DNA of 64,000 bases from positions 124,001 through 188,000 of the forward strand of contig NZ_LQPG01000017.1 in the NCBI RefSeq assembly GCF_002102265.1, given 5' to 3'. The translations under genes were made by a program, and so were the position numbers. This stretch comes from Mycolicibacter longobardus. GTDB lineage: Bacteria > Actinomycetota > Actinomycetes > Mycobacteriales > Mycobacteriaceae. Below, piece by piece: positions 45,557-53,679 of the stretch; positions within the stretch are counted from its first letter, which is position 1, and each line of letters opens with the position of its first letter. Under the pieces are notes generated by a model. The model ran no database searches. It saw nothing but the letters and a program-made list of their open reading frames with translations, and was not told the origin of the DNA.

Positions 45557-46181
45557 CGCTGAAGAAGGTGCGCAGCGCGGATTCGTCACCGTCGACCTCG
45601 ACCAGCGCAGCGACGTCGTCAAGCGCCAACACACCCGCCGCGAGACCGAGGACAATCGGCGCCTCGGTATGCAGCACGGCGTCCAGGTCGCGCCCATCGG
45701 GCATCTCGACGTCGATGCCGGACTCGGTGGCCCGCAGCTGAACCATGCCGCCGTCCACCGCGACCCCCACCGCCACCGACCGATCCGCCGGCACCCGACC
45801 GGCGAACAGGGCCGGAAGCGCCAGCCGCAGCCAGTCGGCGCGGAATTCGTCGCCCTGCGGCCCGCGGATCATCAGCGGCGTCGACCAGCGGACCAGCGCG
45901 TAGATGGGCTCACGCAGTTGCGCGCCCCATTCGGTGAGCGCGTAGGTCACCGCGTTGCCGTCCTCGGACAATTGCCGCTGCACCACCCCCGCGGTTTCGA
46001 GATCGCGGAGCCGGTCGGTCAGTAGGTTCGTCGCGATCCCGGACAGCCCGTCGCGCAGCTCGCGATAGCGGGCGGGCGCCAGCAGGAGCTGGCGGACGAT
46101 CAACAGGTTCCACCGGTCACCCACCACATCCAGGGCCCGGGCAAGTCCGCAGTACTGACCGTAGTCTCGACTCATCACCAT
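45519..46181 (-). CDS. HxlR family transcriptional regulator
   Basis: A 220-residue regulator. The winged HTH of HxlR type covers about residues 11-100: YCGLARALDVVGDRWNLLIVR, then RYRELRDGLSGIATNLLTDRLRDLE. A C-terminal SCP2-like domain (about 115-210) may bind a hydrophobic ligand. It starts at ATG 46181 (or 46175) and is divergent from the haloalkane dehalogenase, with a 27-bp dyad between them. It likely regulates that gene. Overlaps the esterase gene tail to tail. Confidence 0.9.
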   Translation of the reverse strand: MVMSRDYGQYCGLARALDVVGDRWNLLIVRQLLLAPARYRELRDGLSGIATNLLTDRLRDLETAGVVQRQLSEDGNAVTYALTEWGAQLREPIYALVRWSTPLMIRGPQGDEFRADWLRLALPALFAGRVPADRSVAVGVAVDGGMVQLRATESGIDVEMPDGRDLDAVLHTEAPIVLGLAAGVLALDDVAALVEVDGDESALRTFFSATTTSDTSPGGR

Positions 46182-46197
46182 CTACTTGCTAATTTAA

Positions 46198-46224
46198 AGT
46201 TCAGTTGATTATATCAAGTGAACT
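46198..46224. promoter_or_regulatory. operator-like dyad between HxlR and haloalkane dehalogenase
   Basis: AGTTCAGTTGAT (46198-46209) and ATCAAGTGAACT (46213-46224) form an inverted repeat matching at 11 of 12 positions around TAT. It contains TTGATTATA, also found in the monooxygenase promoter. The position 13 bp from the dehalogenase start codon suits a repressor site. Confidence 0.7.
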
Positions 46225-46236
46225 GGGGAGGTGGAC

Positions 46237-47115
46237 ATGACGGTCACGGAAAGACCCGCGTGGGTCGACGACAAGCTGTTCCCGTTCGAGAGCCGGTTCG
46301 TCGGCATCGACGGGAACCGCGTCCACTACGTGGATGAGGGATCCGGGCCGGTGCTGCTGTTCCTGCACGGCAACCCGACCTGGTCGTTCGAGTATCGCAA
46401 GGTCATCGAGGCGTTGCGGCCGGACTTTCGGTGCATCGCCGTGGACTATCCCGGGTTCGGGCTGTCCTCGGCGGCGCCGGGATACCGGTACCTGCCCGCC
46501 GAACACGCCCGGGTGGTGGGCGCGTTCGTCGAAGCGCTGGCGCTGCGCGGGGTCACGTTGGTGGCTCACGACTGGGGCGGCCCGATCGGACTGGCGACGG
46601 TGCAGCAGCACCCCGAGGTCTTTGACCGGCTGGTGCTGACCAACACGGCGGCATGGCCGGTCGACGCCCCGGCCGTGCAGGTCATGTCCCATGTGATGGG
46701 CGGCCCGCTCGGACGCCTGCTGATCCGGCAGTTCAACCTGTTTGTCAACGTCATGATCCCGCTCGGGCACCGCCTGACCAAGCTCACCGGCGAGGAGATG
46801 GCCCACTACCAGAAGGCCCTCGACAGCCCCGCGCGCCGCGAGGCGTCGGCGGTCTTTCCTCGCGAGATCACCGCCAGCCGCGCCTTTCTCGCCGGCATCG
46901 AGTCCGGGTTGCCCGACATCGCCGGGCTCCCCGCGCTGATCATCTGGGGTGATGCCGACTTCGCCTTCGGGGACAAGGAATTACGCCGGTGGGAGCAGAC
47001 CCTGACCGATCACCAGACCGTCATCGTCAAAGGCGCCGGCCACTTCGTCGCATCCGAGGCTGCCGAGCGATTCGCGACGGCGATCCGCGACTGGCACGCA
47101 TCCTCGGGGTCATAG
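46237..47115 (+). CDS. haloalkane dehalogenase-like alpha/beta hydrolase
   Basis: A 292-residue alpha/beta hydrolase with the haloalkane dehalogenase pattern. HGNPTWS supplies the oxyanion/halide Asn (N46), HDWGG the nucleophilic Asp (D112) and adjacent halide-binding Trp (W113), and GAGHF the histidine. An Asp in IIWGDADFAFG after strand 7 suits the acid position of subfamilies I/III. The enzyme would hydrolyse haloalkanes to alcohols, releasing halide. ATG 46237 has GGGGAGG upstream. Some mycobacterial relatives act on unknown natural substrates. It is followed by a TfoX gene overlapping by one base. Confidence 0.9.
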   Translation: MTVTERPAWVDDKLFPFESRFVGIDGNRVHYVDEGSGPVLLFLHGNPTWSFEYRKVIEALRPDFRCIAVDYPGFGLSSAAPGYRYLPAEHARVVGAFVEALALRGVTLVAHDWGGPIGLATVQQHPEVFDRLVLTNTAAWPVDAPAVQVMSHVMGGPLGRLLIRQFNLFVNVMIPLGHRLTKLTGEEMAHYQKALDSPARREASAVFPREITASRAFLAGIESGLPDIAGLPALIIWGDADFAFGDKELRRWEQTLTDHQTVIVKGAGHFVASEAAERFATAIRDWHASSGS

Positions 47116-47435
47116 TGGCCTACGACAAGCAGCTGGCGGCCCGGGTGCGGGAGATGTTCGCCGACGGCCCGCCCGTGCTCGAAAAGGCGATGTTCGGCGG
47201 GCTGGCGTTCCTGGTCGCCGGCAAGATCGCGGTCGCCGCTATGGCCGACGGGTTGTTGGTCCGAGTCGGCGTCGCGCGGGCCGAACAGGTTCTGAAGACG
47301 ACCGCCGCCCAGCCCATGGAGATGGGCGGGCGGACCATGCGCGGCTGGGTCCATGTCGACGGCCGGCACCTGCGTTCCCGACGTCAGCTCGGCGAATGGA
47401 TCGACATCGGAATCGATGCCGCGGCAAGCGCTTAG
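47115..47435 (+). CDS. TfoX/Sxy N-terminal domain protein
   Basis: A 106-residue protein consisting of a TfoX N-terminal domain: REMFADGPPVLEKAMFGGLAF, KIAVAAMADGLLVRVG and the end GWVHVDGRHLRSRRQLGEWI. In gamma-proteobacteria TfoX/Sxy regulates competence; single-domain actinobacterial versions are uncharacterised. GTG at 47115 shares a base with the dehalogenase stop (TAGTG), so it is translationally coupled to it. Convergent with a TetR gene. Confidence 0.88.
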   Translation: MAYDKQLAARVREMFADGPPVLEKAMFGGLAFLVAGKIAVAAMADGLLVRVGVARAEQVLKTTAAQPMEMGGRTMRGWVHVDGRHLRSRRQLGEWIDIGIDAAASA

Positions 47436-47447
47436 CACAACCTGCTC

Positions 47448-48020
47448 CTAGAACAGCGTGCCGCGGATCAGATCCTCGGCCGAGCGCAGGGTGGCGCGGT
47501 AGGCCGCCGGCGACAGCTGCGCCGCCTGCTCGGTCAACCCCCGGGTCAGCGCGTAGACGGCGTCCGCGGCACCGTCGGTGTCGATGCCGGTCGCCAGCGC
47601 CCCGCTGCGCTGCGCCTCCCCGACGATCTCGCCGATGACATCGCGCAACGGCGTCACCTCGCCCGTCGCGCGCTCGAACGCGGCGAGATGGGGATGGTCC
47701 TGCCGCAAGCGATCCGCTTCATCGAGCACGGCGGCGAGCCGATCCGCCACGCTGCCAGCGCGCTGTGCTGCGGCATGCAACCGGGGCAGCGCGATCTCCC
47801 GGGCGGCGGCCACGGTCGCGGCCAGCAGCTCGGCCTTGTTCGGAAAGTAGTGATACAGGCTTGCGCTGGTCATGTCGGCAGCGGTGGCGATCTCGCGGAT
47901 CGTGGCACCCGAACAACCGACCTCGGCGACACGCCGGATCGCCGCGGTGATGATCCGCTGGCGGGTCTCTTCGCTGCTGGTCCCAGCCGGCCGACCCCGC
48001 GGCGACGACGTGACGGGCAT
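47448..48020 (-). CDS. TetR family transcriptional regulator (paralogue A)
   Basis: A 190-residue TetR protein. HTH at about 20-66: RQRIITAAIRRVAEVGCSGA then REIATAADMTSASLYHYFPNKAELL. ATG 48020. It is divergent from a very similar TetR gene, with 51 bp between the starts; the first 120 residues align at roughly 60% identity by eye. Both end with the same TLF/DLIRGTLF tail. Likely an autoregulated repressor of the island. Ligand unknown. Confidence 0.92.
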   Translation of the reverse strand: MPVTSSPRGRPAGTSSEETRQRIITAAIRRVAEVGCSGATIREIATAADMTSASLYHYFPNKAELLAATVAAAREIALPRLHAAAQRAGSVADRLAAVLDEADRLRQDHPHLAAFERATGEVTPLRDVIGEIVGEAQRSGALATGIDTDGAADAVYALTRGLTEQAAQLSPAAYRATLRSAEDLIRGTLF

Positions 48021-48071
48021 GATCGCTGAATTATGCCGGGCGTCGTTGCCTGCCGCTGGGAGGATGTGCAC

Positions 48072-48659
48072 ATGTCGACACCGCAGCTGGGTCGCCCGGT
48101 CGGCGCCGTCGGGGAGGAGACCCGCCGGCGGATCGTCACCGCCACCATCCGGTGCGTGGCCGAACTGGGCTACTCGCGGACCACCATCCGCGAGATCGCT
48201 CGCACGGCAGGTGTCACCAGCGCCAACCTCTACAACTACTTTCCGAACAAGGCCGAGCTGGTGGCGGCGGCGATCGCCGCGCGGGCCGAGATCGCGCTGC
48301 CGCGACTGCGCCGCGCTGCCGAGCGGCCCGGCACGGTGGTCGACCGGATCGAGGCCGTGCTGGACGAGTCCGGCAACCTCATGCGGGAGCATCCCGACCT
48401 CGCCACCTTCGAGTGGGCGATCCGCGCCCAGAACGCCGTCACCGTGTACCCGGGGGAGGCCGGCAACGTCGGGCTCGAGGCACTGCGCGACATCATCACC
48501 GGGATCGTCGACGACGCCGGCCCGCGATCTGCCGTCGAGGTGACCTACGCGCTGGTCTACGGCCTGACAGAGCTGGCGGCGACCGGTTCGCCGGAGGCCT
48601 ATCACGCGGCGCTGGCCGCCGCGAAGCGGCTGATCCGGGGAACCTTGTTCGACCATTGA
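48072..48659 (+). CDS. TetR family transcriptional regulator (paralogue B)
   Basis: A 195-residue TetR protein, the divergent sister of paralogue A. HTH at about 23-70: RRRIVTATIRCVAELGYSRT then REIARTAGVTSANLYNYFPNKAELV. ATG 48072 has GGGAGGA upstream; an earlier in-frame ATG at 48033 has none. It lies directly before the monooxygenase gene, with a perfect palindrome in the 76 bp between them, so it most likely controls that gene. The stop is at 48659. Confidence 0.92.
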   Translation: MSTPQLGRPVGAVGEETRRRIVTATIRCVAELGYSRTTIREIARTAGVTSANLYNYFPNKAELVAAAIAARAEIALPRLRRAAERPGTVVDRIEAVLDESGNLMREHPDLATFEWAIRAQNAVTVYPGEAGNVGLEALRDIITGIVDDAGPRSAVEVTYALVYGLTELAATGSPEAYHAALAAAKRLIRGTLFDH

Positions 48660-48681
48660 TATAATCAATTGATTGATTATA
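48660..48681 (+). promoter_or_regulatory. palindromic operator upstream of the monooxygenase
   Basis: TATAATCAA (48660-48668) and TTGATTATA (48673-48681) are a perfect 9-bp inverted repeat with a TTGA spacer, starting right at the TetR stop codon and 54 bp before the monooxygenase GTG. It shares TTGATTATA with the dehalogenase promoter. Confidence 0.7.
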
Positions 48682-48734
48682 TGCTGGCCGGTGTTGCTGG
48701 ACCGATTCTGCGGCGATCCGGAGGTGCCTCGATC

Positions 48735-50501
48735 GTGACGGACGGCCAGGATCTGCAGGGCACGCCCTTCGATCCGAATGCCCTGCGGGACAAGTACGCC
48801 CAAGAACGCCGGCGGCGGTTGCGCAATGACGGCATCGCCCAGTACGTGGAGGTGGCGGGCCGCTTCTCCCGGTTCGCCGAAGACCCCTGGGCCGACCCGG
48901 GGTTCACCCGGGAGCCGCTGACCGACGACGTCGACGTCGCGATCGTGGGAGCCGGATTCGGTGGACTGCTCACCGGAGCCCGGCTGCGTGAGCTCGGCGT
49001 GCAGAGCATCCGGCTGATCGACAAGGCGGCCGATGTCGGGGGCACCTGGTATTGGAATCGCTACCCGGGGATCGCCTGCGACGTGGAGTCCTACGTCTAC
49101 ATGCCGTTGCTGGAGGAACTCGGCTACGTCCCCACGGAGAAATACGCCAAGGGCCCGGAGATCTTCGCGCACTGCCAACGCATCGCCCGCCACTACGACC
49201 TGTACCGGGACGCCTGCCTGCAGACCGAGGTCCGCGAAATCCGTTGGGATCCCGACATATCACGCTGGGTGATCACCACCGATCACGGCGACGCGATCCG
49301 GGCCCGATTCGTGTCGATGGCCAACGGCTACCTGCAGAAGCCGAAGCTGCCCGGCATCCCGGGGATCGACGAATTCGCCGGCCGGACCTTCCACACCAGC
49401 CGCTGGGACTACGACTACACCGGCACGGGTCTGGAGCGCCTGGCCGACAAGCGGGTCGGGATCATCGGGACCGGCGCCACCGCGATCCAGTGCGTGCCGC
49501 GGCTGGCCGAGAAAGCGCAGCACCTGTACGTCTTTCAGCGCACGCCGTCGACGGTGGATGTGCGGGGCAACCGGGCGACCGACCCGCAGTGGGCGGCGGA
49601 GCTGCAGCCCGGCTGGCAACAGCGCCGCATGGAGAACTTCCAGATTCTGACCGCGGGCGGCCAGGCCGACGAGGACCTCGTCGACGACGCCTGGACCAGC
49701 CTCACCAAGACAATGCCGATCGTCGATGAGGGTGGCCCGAACGCCGCCGAGATGGCCGACTTCGCCAAGATGGAGGAGATCCGCGGCCGGGTCGACGCGA
49801 TCGTCACCGATGCCGCGACGGCTGAGGCGCTCAAGCCGTGGTACGGGTACTACTGCAAACGGCCCTGCTTCCACGACGAGTACCTGCAGGCCTTCAACCG
49901 CGACAATGTCACCCTGGTCGACACCCGCGGCCGTGGAGTCGAAAAGATCACCCGCGACGGCGCGGTGGTCGAGGGAGTCGAATACCCGCTGGACTGCCTG
50001 GTTTTCGCCACCGGCTTCGAGGTGGGCACCGACTACTGCCGGCGCACCGGATTCGAAGTCATCGGCCGCGACGGGGTGACGCTGACCGACAAGTGGGCCG
50101 ACGGGGTGCGCACCTTCCACGGCCTGCACACCCATGGCTTCCCCAACTGCTTCATCGAGAGCATCGCCCAGTCCGGGTTCACGGTGAACTTTCCCTACCT
50201 GATCGACACCCAGGCTCGGCATGTGGCCTGGGTGATCGCCCGGGCACTGCAGCAGAGGATCATCGCGCTGGAGGCCACCGCCGAGGCGGAGCAGGAGTGG
50301 GTCGACGCCGTGGTCCAGCGTTCCGGCGTGATCGCCGGCCGGCGCGAGACGTGTACTCCCGGCTACTACAACCGCGAGGGCCAGGCCAACGCGCGGTTGC
50401 GGCAGGACAGTTTCTTCTTCGGCAGCCCAACCGAATACGCCGACATCCTGAGCGACTGGCGGACCTCCGGGACGCTGCGGGGATTCGACGTCACCGGGTA
50501 G
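48735..50501 (+). CDS. flavin-containing Baeyer-Villiger monooxygenase
   Basis: A 588-residue type I BVMO inserting oxygen next to a carbonyl to yield esters or lactones, using FAD and NADPH. FAD motif GAGFGG (72-77), BVMO fingerprint FAGRTFHTSRWD (214-225; G216, H220, W224), second Rossmann motif GTGATAIQ, and the ATGFEVGTDY segment are all intact. GTG 48735 with GGAGG ten bases upstream is preferred to in-frame starts from 48669, which lie inside the operator. It fits cyclic or long ketone oxidation in concert with the HSL esterase. Regulated by the adjacent TetR, by inference. Confidence 0.94.
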   Translation: MTDGQDLQGTPFDPNALRDKYAQERRRRLRNDGIAQYVEVAGRFSRFAEDPWADPGFTREPLTDDVDVAIVGAGFGGLLTGARLRELGVQSIRLIDKAADVGGTWYWNRYPGIACDVESYVYMPLLEELGYVPTEKYAKGPEIFAHCQRIARHYDLYRDACLQTEVREIRWDPDISRWVITTDHGDAIRARFVSMANGYLQKPKLPGIPGIDEFAGRTFHTSRWDYDYTGTGLERLADKRVGIIGTGATAIQCVPRLAEKAQHLYVFQRTPSTVDVRGNRATDPQWAAELQPGWQQRRMENFQILTAGGQADEDLVDDAWTSLTKTMPIVDEGGPNAAEMADFAKMEEIRGRVDAIVTDAATAEALKPWYGYYCKRPCFHDEYLQAFNRDNVTLVDTRGRGVEKITRDGAVVEGVEYPLDCLVFATGFEVGTDYCRRTGFEVIGRDGVTLTDKWADGVRTFHGLHTHGFPNCFIESIAQSGFTVNFPYLIDTQARHVAWVIARALQQRIIALEATAEAEQEWVDAVVQRSGVIAGRRETCTPGYYNREGQANARLRQDSFFFGSPTEYADILSDWRTSGTLRGFDVTG

Positions 50502-50542
50502 CTATCGGGAAGGCGCGAGGGACATAGTGCTGCGTAGCATAC

Positions 50543-50563
50543 TGTAGCAATATTGGCTACACT
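50543..50563 (+). promoter_or_regulatory. vapBC promoter and operator
   Basis: TGTAGC (50543-50548) and GCTACA (50556-50561) form a dyad that overlaps a -10 hexamer TACACT (50558-50563). Transcription would start at about the ATG (50571), so the message is probably leaderless and repressed by VapB binding the dyad. Confidence 0.6.
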
Positions 50564-50570
50564 TGGCGGT

Positions 50571-50819
50571 ATGGCGAGGACGATCGCTCAGCGCGAACTC
50601 CGCAATGACAATGCCAAGGTGATCGACGCGGTTGCCGCCGGGGAGACGTTTGTCGTGACGCGGAACGGTGAACCGGTAGCGGAACTTCGCCCGCTACGGG
50701 CAGTTCGACGTACGTTCATCCCGCGTAGTGAGGTCGCTGCGTTGGCCGTTGCCGGAGTGCGTATCGATCACCGCGAGTTCCGAGCCGACCTCGACCGGTC
50801 CATCGACCAGGAGCTCTAG
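50571..50819 (+). CDS. vapB: VapB-type antitoxin (Phd/YefM-like)
   Basis: An 82-residue antitoxin. The Phd/YefM-type DNA-binding N-terminus is RTIAQRELRNDNAKVIDAV, AGETFVVTRNGEPVAELRPL; the C-terminal 25 residues (FRADLDRSIDQEL) would bind the toxin. ATG 50571. It precedes a PIN-domain toxin by 6 bp. Lies near the right edge of the catabolic island. Confidence 0.92.
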   Translation: MARTIAQRELRNDNAKVIDAVAAGETFVVTRNGEPVAELRPLRAVRRTFIPRSEVAALAVAGVRIDHREFRADLDRSIDQEL

Positions 50820-50825
50820 AGCGTT

Positions 50826-51221
50826 ATGACCTCCGGTCTTCTGGACACGTCGGTGGTGATCGATTGGCATGACCCGGCAGTGGTCGCGGCGTTGCCCGAC
50901 GAGGTGGCGATTTCCGCCATCACTGCTGCGGAGTTGGCCGCCGGCCCACTGCTGGCAACGTCGGCGTTTGAGGCGGCAAAACGGCAGTCTCGTCTTCAGG
51001 AGGTCGAGTCGAAGTTGGAGCCGATCCCGTTCGACGAAGTCGCGGTTCGCAGTTACGGGCTGATTGTCGCCGCAATAGTGGGTACGGGCCGAAATCCCCG
51101 AAGCCGGTTTGCCGATCTATTGATTGCGGCCACGGCGCACGCGAATCGGCTGGATCTCTATACGCGAAACGCCGCGGATTTTTCCGGGCTTGAGAAGTTG
51201 ATACGGGTTGTCGCGGTATAG
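50826..51221 (+). CDS. vapC: VapC-type PIN-domain toxin
   Basis: A 131-residue PIN ribonuclease. The acidic active site is present: D7 (LLDTSV), E36 (TAAELAAG), D97 (RFADLLIAAT) and D118 (NAADFS). VapC toxins cleave tRNA or rRNA until neutralised by VapB. ATG 50826 follows vapB in the same transcript. It ends one base before the stop of the convergent alcohol dehydrogenase. Confidence 0.94.
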   Translation: MTSGLLDTSVVIDWHDPAVVAALPDEVAISAITAAELAAGPLLATSAFEAAKRQSRLQEVESKLEPIPFDEVAVRSYGLIVAAIVGTGRNPRSRFADLLIAATAHANRLDLYTRNAADFSGLEKLIRVVAV

Positions 51222-52355
51222 CTAACGCCCGAAGTCGATGACGCCCCTGATCAGCCGGCCGGCGGCCAGGTCGTCGTAGGCCTCGTTGATGTCGTCGAGC
51301 CGGTAACGCCTGGTGATCATCTCGTCGAGCTGCAGGCGACCCGCCTCATAAAGCCCGGCCAGCAGCGGAATATCGGTCCGCGGGTTGCAGGAGCCGAAGA
51401 CGGTGCCGCACAGGCCCTTGTTCATCAACATCAGATCCTGCGGATCGAGGCGAGTCCGGGTGCCCTGCACCGACATTCCGGTCAGCACGCAGGTCCCGGC
51501 CTTGCGGGTCAGCCGCAGCGCATCCTCCACATCGCCATCGGTGACCACCGACGGGGACACCACCACAGCGTCGGCCATCACCCCGCGCGTCAGGTCGCAG
51601 ACCATGTCGAAAGCCTCGGCGGCGCTGGCGGCGGTGTGGGTGGCGCCGAACGCGCGTGCCGATTCCCGCTTGAACGCAACGGGATCCACCGCGACGATCC
51701 GGGCCGCGCCATTGATGCGGGCGCCCTGCACGGCGGCCGTGCCGATGCCCCCCACCCCGATGACCACGACGGTGTCTCCGCCGCGCACACCGGCGCGATA
51801 CGCCGCCGAGCCGTATCCGGTGGGTACCGCGCAGGCCAGCAGGGCGGCCGGCAGCAGGGGCAGGTGCGGTTCGATTCTGACCAGCGAGGCGGCGGCGACG
51901 ACGGTGTGTTCGGCGAACGCACCGATCTTGGACACGTGCGCAAGATCCCGGCCGTCGCCACCGTGATGGCGGAAGGTGCCGTCGGTGGGCATTCCGGGCA
52001 GCATGGTGCCCGCACCGGCGTCACAGATGTACTCCATACCCGAAGAGCACCAACGACATTGACCGCATACCGCGACGAACGATGTCACCACGTGATCGCC
52101 GGGGGACAGGCCGGTGACGCCGTCGCCGACCTCGACGACCACCCCGGATCCTTCGTGGCCGCCGATGGTCGGGGCCGCCGGCTCCCGCTGCGACGGCGGG
52201 ACCAGGTGACCTTGCCGGATGTGCTCGTCGGAATGACACAAGCCCGCCGCGGCCATCTCAACCAGCACCTCGCCGGCGCGCGGCGGATCGAGCTCGAACT
52301 CCTCAACCGACCAGGGGCCGCCGTAGCTGCGCAGGATCGCCGCGCGGGACTTCAT
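51222..52355 (-). CDS. zinc-dependent alcohol dehydrogenase (AdhD-like)
   Basis: A 377-residue class III-like alcohol dehydrogenase resembling mycobacterial AdhD. Catalytic zinc: C41 (GLCHSDEH) and GHE (68-70 region, GGHEGSG). Structural cysteines in CGQCRWCSSGMEYIC are complete. Cofactor motif VVIGVGGIGTAAVQGA; the C-terminal FGSCNPRTDIPLL and RGVIDFGR are family traits. It lies between vapBC and the GT4 gene, so it is the right-hand island gene, 10 bp from that core gene. Likely oxidises the alcohol from the dehalogenase or esterase step. Confidence 0.92.
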   Translation of the reverse strand: MKSRAAILRSYGGPWSVEEFELDPPRAGEVLVEMAAAGLCHSDEHIRQGHLVPPSQREPAAPTIGGHEGSGVVVEVGDGVTGLSPGDHVVTSFVAVCGQCRWCSSGMEYICDAGAGTMLPGMPTDGTFRHHGGDGRDLAHVSKIGAFAEHTVVAAASLVRIEPHLPLLPAALLACAVPTGYGSAAYRAGVRGGDTVVVIGVGGIGTAAVQGARINGAARIVAVDPVAFKRESARAFGATHTAASAAEAFDMVCDLTRGVMADAVVVSPSVVTDGDVEDALRLTRKAGTCVLTGMSVQGTRTRLDPQDLMLMNKGLCGTVFGSCNPRTDIPLLAGLYEAGRLQLDEMITRRYRLDDINEAYDDLAAGRLIRGVIDFGR

Positions 52356-52364
52356 CGCCGGGAT

Positions 52365-53609
52365 CTACCGGTCCGGCAGGGCGTGCTCGATGATCGGCCG
52401 GCGTGGCTGCGGTTCCCGCTCGCGACGCTTGGCCGCCAGATACACCTGGGCGGTCTCGTCGGCGACGGTGTGCCAATCGAAGTCGGCGCTGAGCCGGTCC
52501 CGGGCGGCCAGGGCGCGGTGCTGGGCGCCGGCGGGGTCGTCGAGCACCGCGCACACCGCCGAGGCCAGCGCCGGCACGTCGCGCGGCGGGCAGGACATCC
52601 CGGTCTCGCCGTCGATCACGGCCTCGCCCAGCCCGCCGACGGCTGCTACCACCAGTGGAGTTCCGGCGGCGGCGGCCTCCAATGCCGCCAGGCCGAACGG
52701 TTCGTAATGACTGGGCAGCACCGCGGCGTCGGCCCGATGCAACAGTGCCAGCAGCTCGTCGTGGTCGACCCGTCCGATGAACCGGGTCGCCTTGAGCACC
52801 CGGTGCTTTCGGGCACACTCGACCAGCCAGTCCTGCTGGGTGCCGTCGCCGGCGACGGTCAGCGTGGTTCCCGGATGTGTGCGCCGGATCCGCGGCAGTG
52901 CCGCGATGGCGTCGTGGACACCCTTCTCGTATTCCAGCCGCCCGACGAACAGCAGCTCCGGCGGGGTGGTGCGGGGCTGGCGGGGGGCGAACGGCCAACG
53001 GGCGGCATCGATTCCGTTGCGGATCACCGTGGTCTCCGACAGTCCGGGACCGAACAGGTCGGTGATCTCGTCGCGCATGGATGCCGAGCAGGTGATCAAC
53101 GAGTCGGATTCGCGCACCAGCCACGACTCCACCGCGTGTACCTGACGGCTCAGCCGGCCCGACACCCAGCCGGAGTGACGCCCGGCTTCGGTGGCGTGGA
53201 TCGTGGAAACCAAAGGCACATCATAGAATTCAGCCAGCGCGATGGCGGGGTGCGCCACCAGCCAGTCGTGCGCGTGCACCAGATCGGGGCGCCACAGGGC
53301 CTGGCCGCCGTCGGTCTTCAAGGACAGCCCGGCGCGAACCATGGAGTGGCCCATGGCCAGGGTCCAGGCCATCATGTCCTCACCGAAGGAGAACTCGTGG
53401 GGGTCCTCGGCCGCGGCGATCACCCGCACGCCCTCGCTGATCTCGTCGGACGACGGATGGGTGCTCGGGTCGGTGTTGTAGGGGCGCCGGCACAGGACGA
53501 CGACGTCGTGCCCGGCCGCGGCCAGGGCGGTCGACAGGTGGTGGACATGCCGGCCCAACCCGCCGATCACCACCGGCGGGTATTCCCACGACACCATCAG
53601 GATTTTCAC
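52365..53609 (-). CDS. GT4 alpha-glucosyltransferase of MGLP synthesis (Rv3032-like)
   Basis: A 414-residue retaining glycosyltransferase corresponding to Rv3032, which elongates the alpha-1,4-glucan of methylglucose lipopolysaccharide and contributes to glycogen/capsular glucan. Starts VKILMVSWEYPPVVIGGLGR with the glycogen-synthase-type donor loop, and carries the C-terminal EPFGLAALE (E-x7-E) motif. GTG 53609 is chosen because the N-terminus then aligns with the family; longer in-frame starts to 53813 have no similarity. It is followed at 52355 by the island alcohol dehydrogenase. Cytosolic. Confidence 0.95.
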   Translation of the reverse strand: MKILMVSWEYPPVVIGGLGRHVHHLSTALAAAGHDVVVLCRRPYNTDPSTHPSSDEISEGVRVIAAAEDPHEFSFGEDMMAWTLAMGHSMVRAGLSLKTDGGQALWRPDLVHAHDWLVAHPAIALAEFYDVPLVSTIHATEAGRHSGWVSGRLSRQVHAVESWLVRESDSLITCSASMRDEITDLFGPGLSETTVIRNGIDAARWPFAPRQPRTTPPELLFVGRLEYEKGVHDAIAALPRIRRTHPGTTLTVAGDGTQQDWLVECARKHRVLKATRFIGRVDHDELLALLHRADAAVLPSHYEPFGLAALEAAAAGTPLVVAAVGGLGEAVIDGETGMSCPPRDVPALASAVCAVLDDPAGAQHRALAARDRLSADFDWHTVADETAQVYLAAKRREREPQPRRPIIEHALPDR

Positions 53610-53679
53610 GCGGCTGATCCGTTCTGACGCACACGGCGAAGGTGAGAGGTCCGGAGCGGGCAGGTCCGGATGCGGGGGG

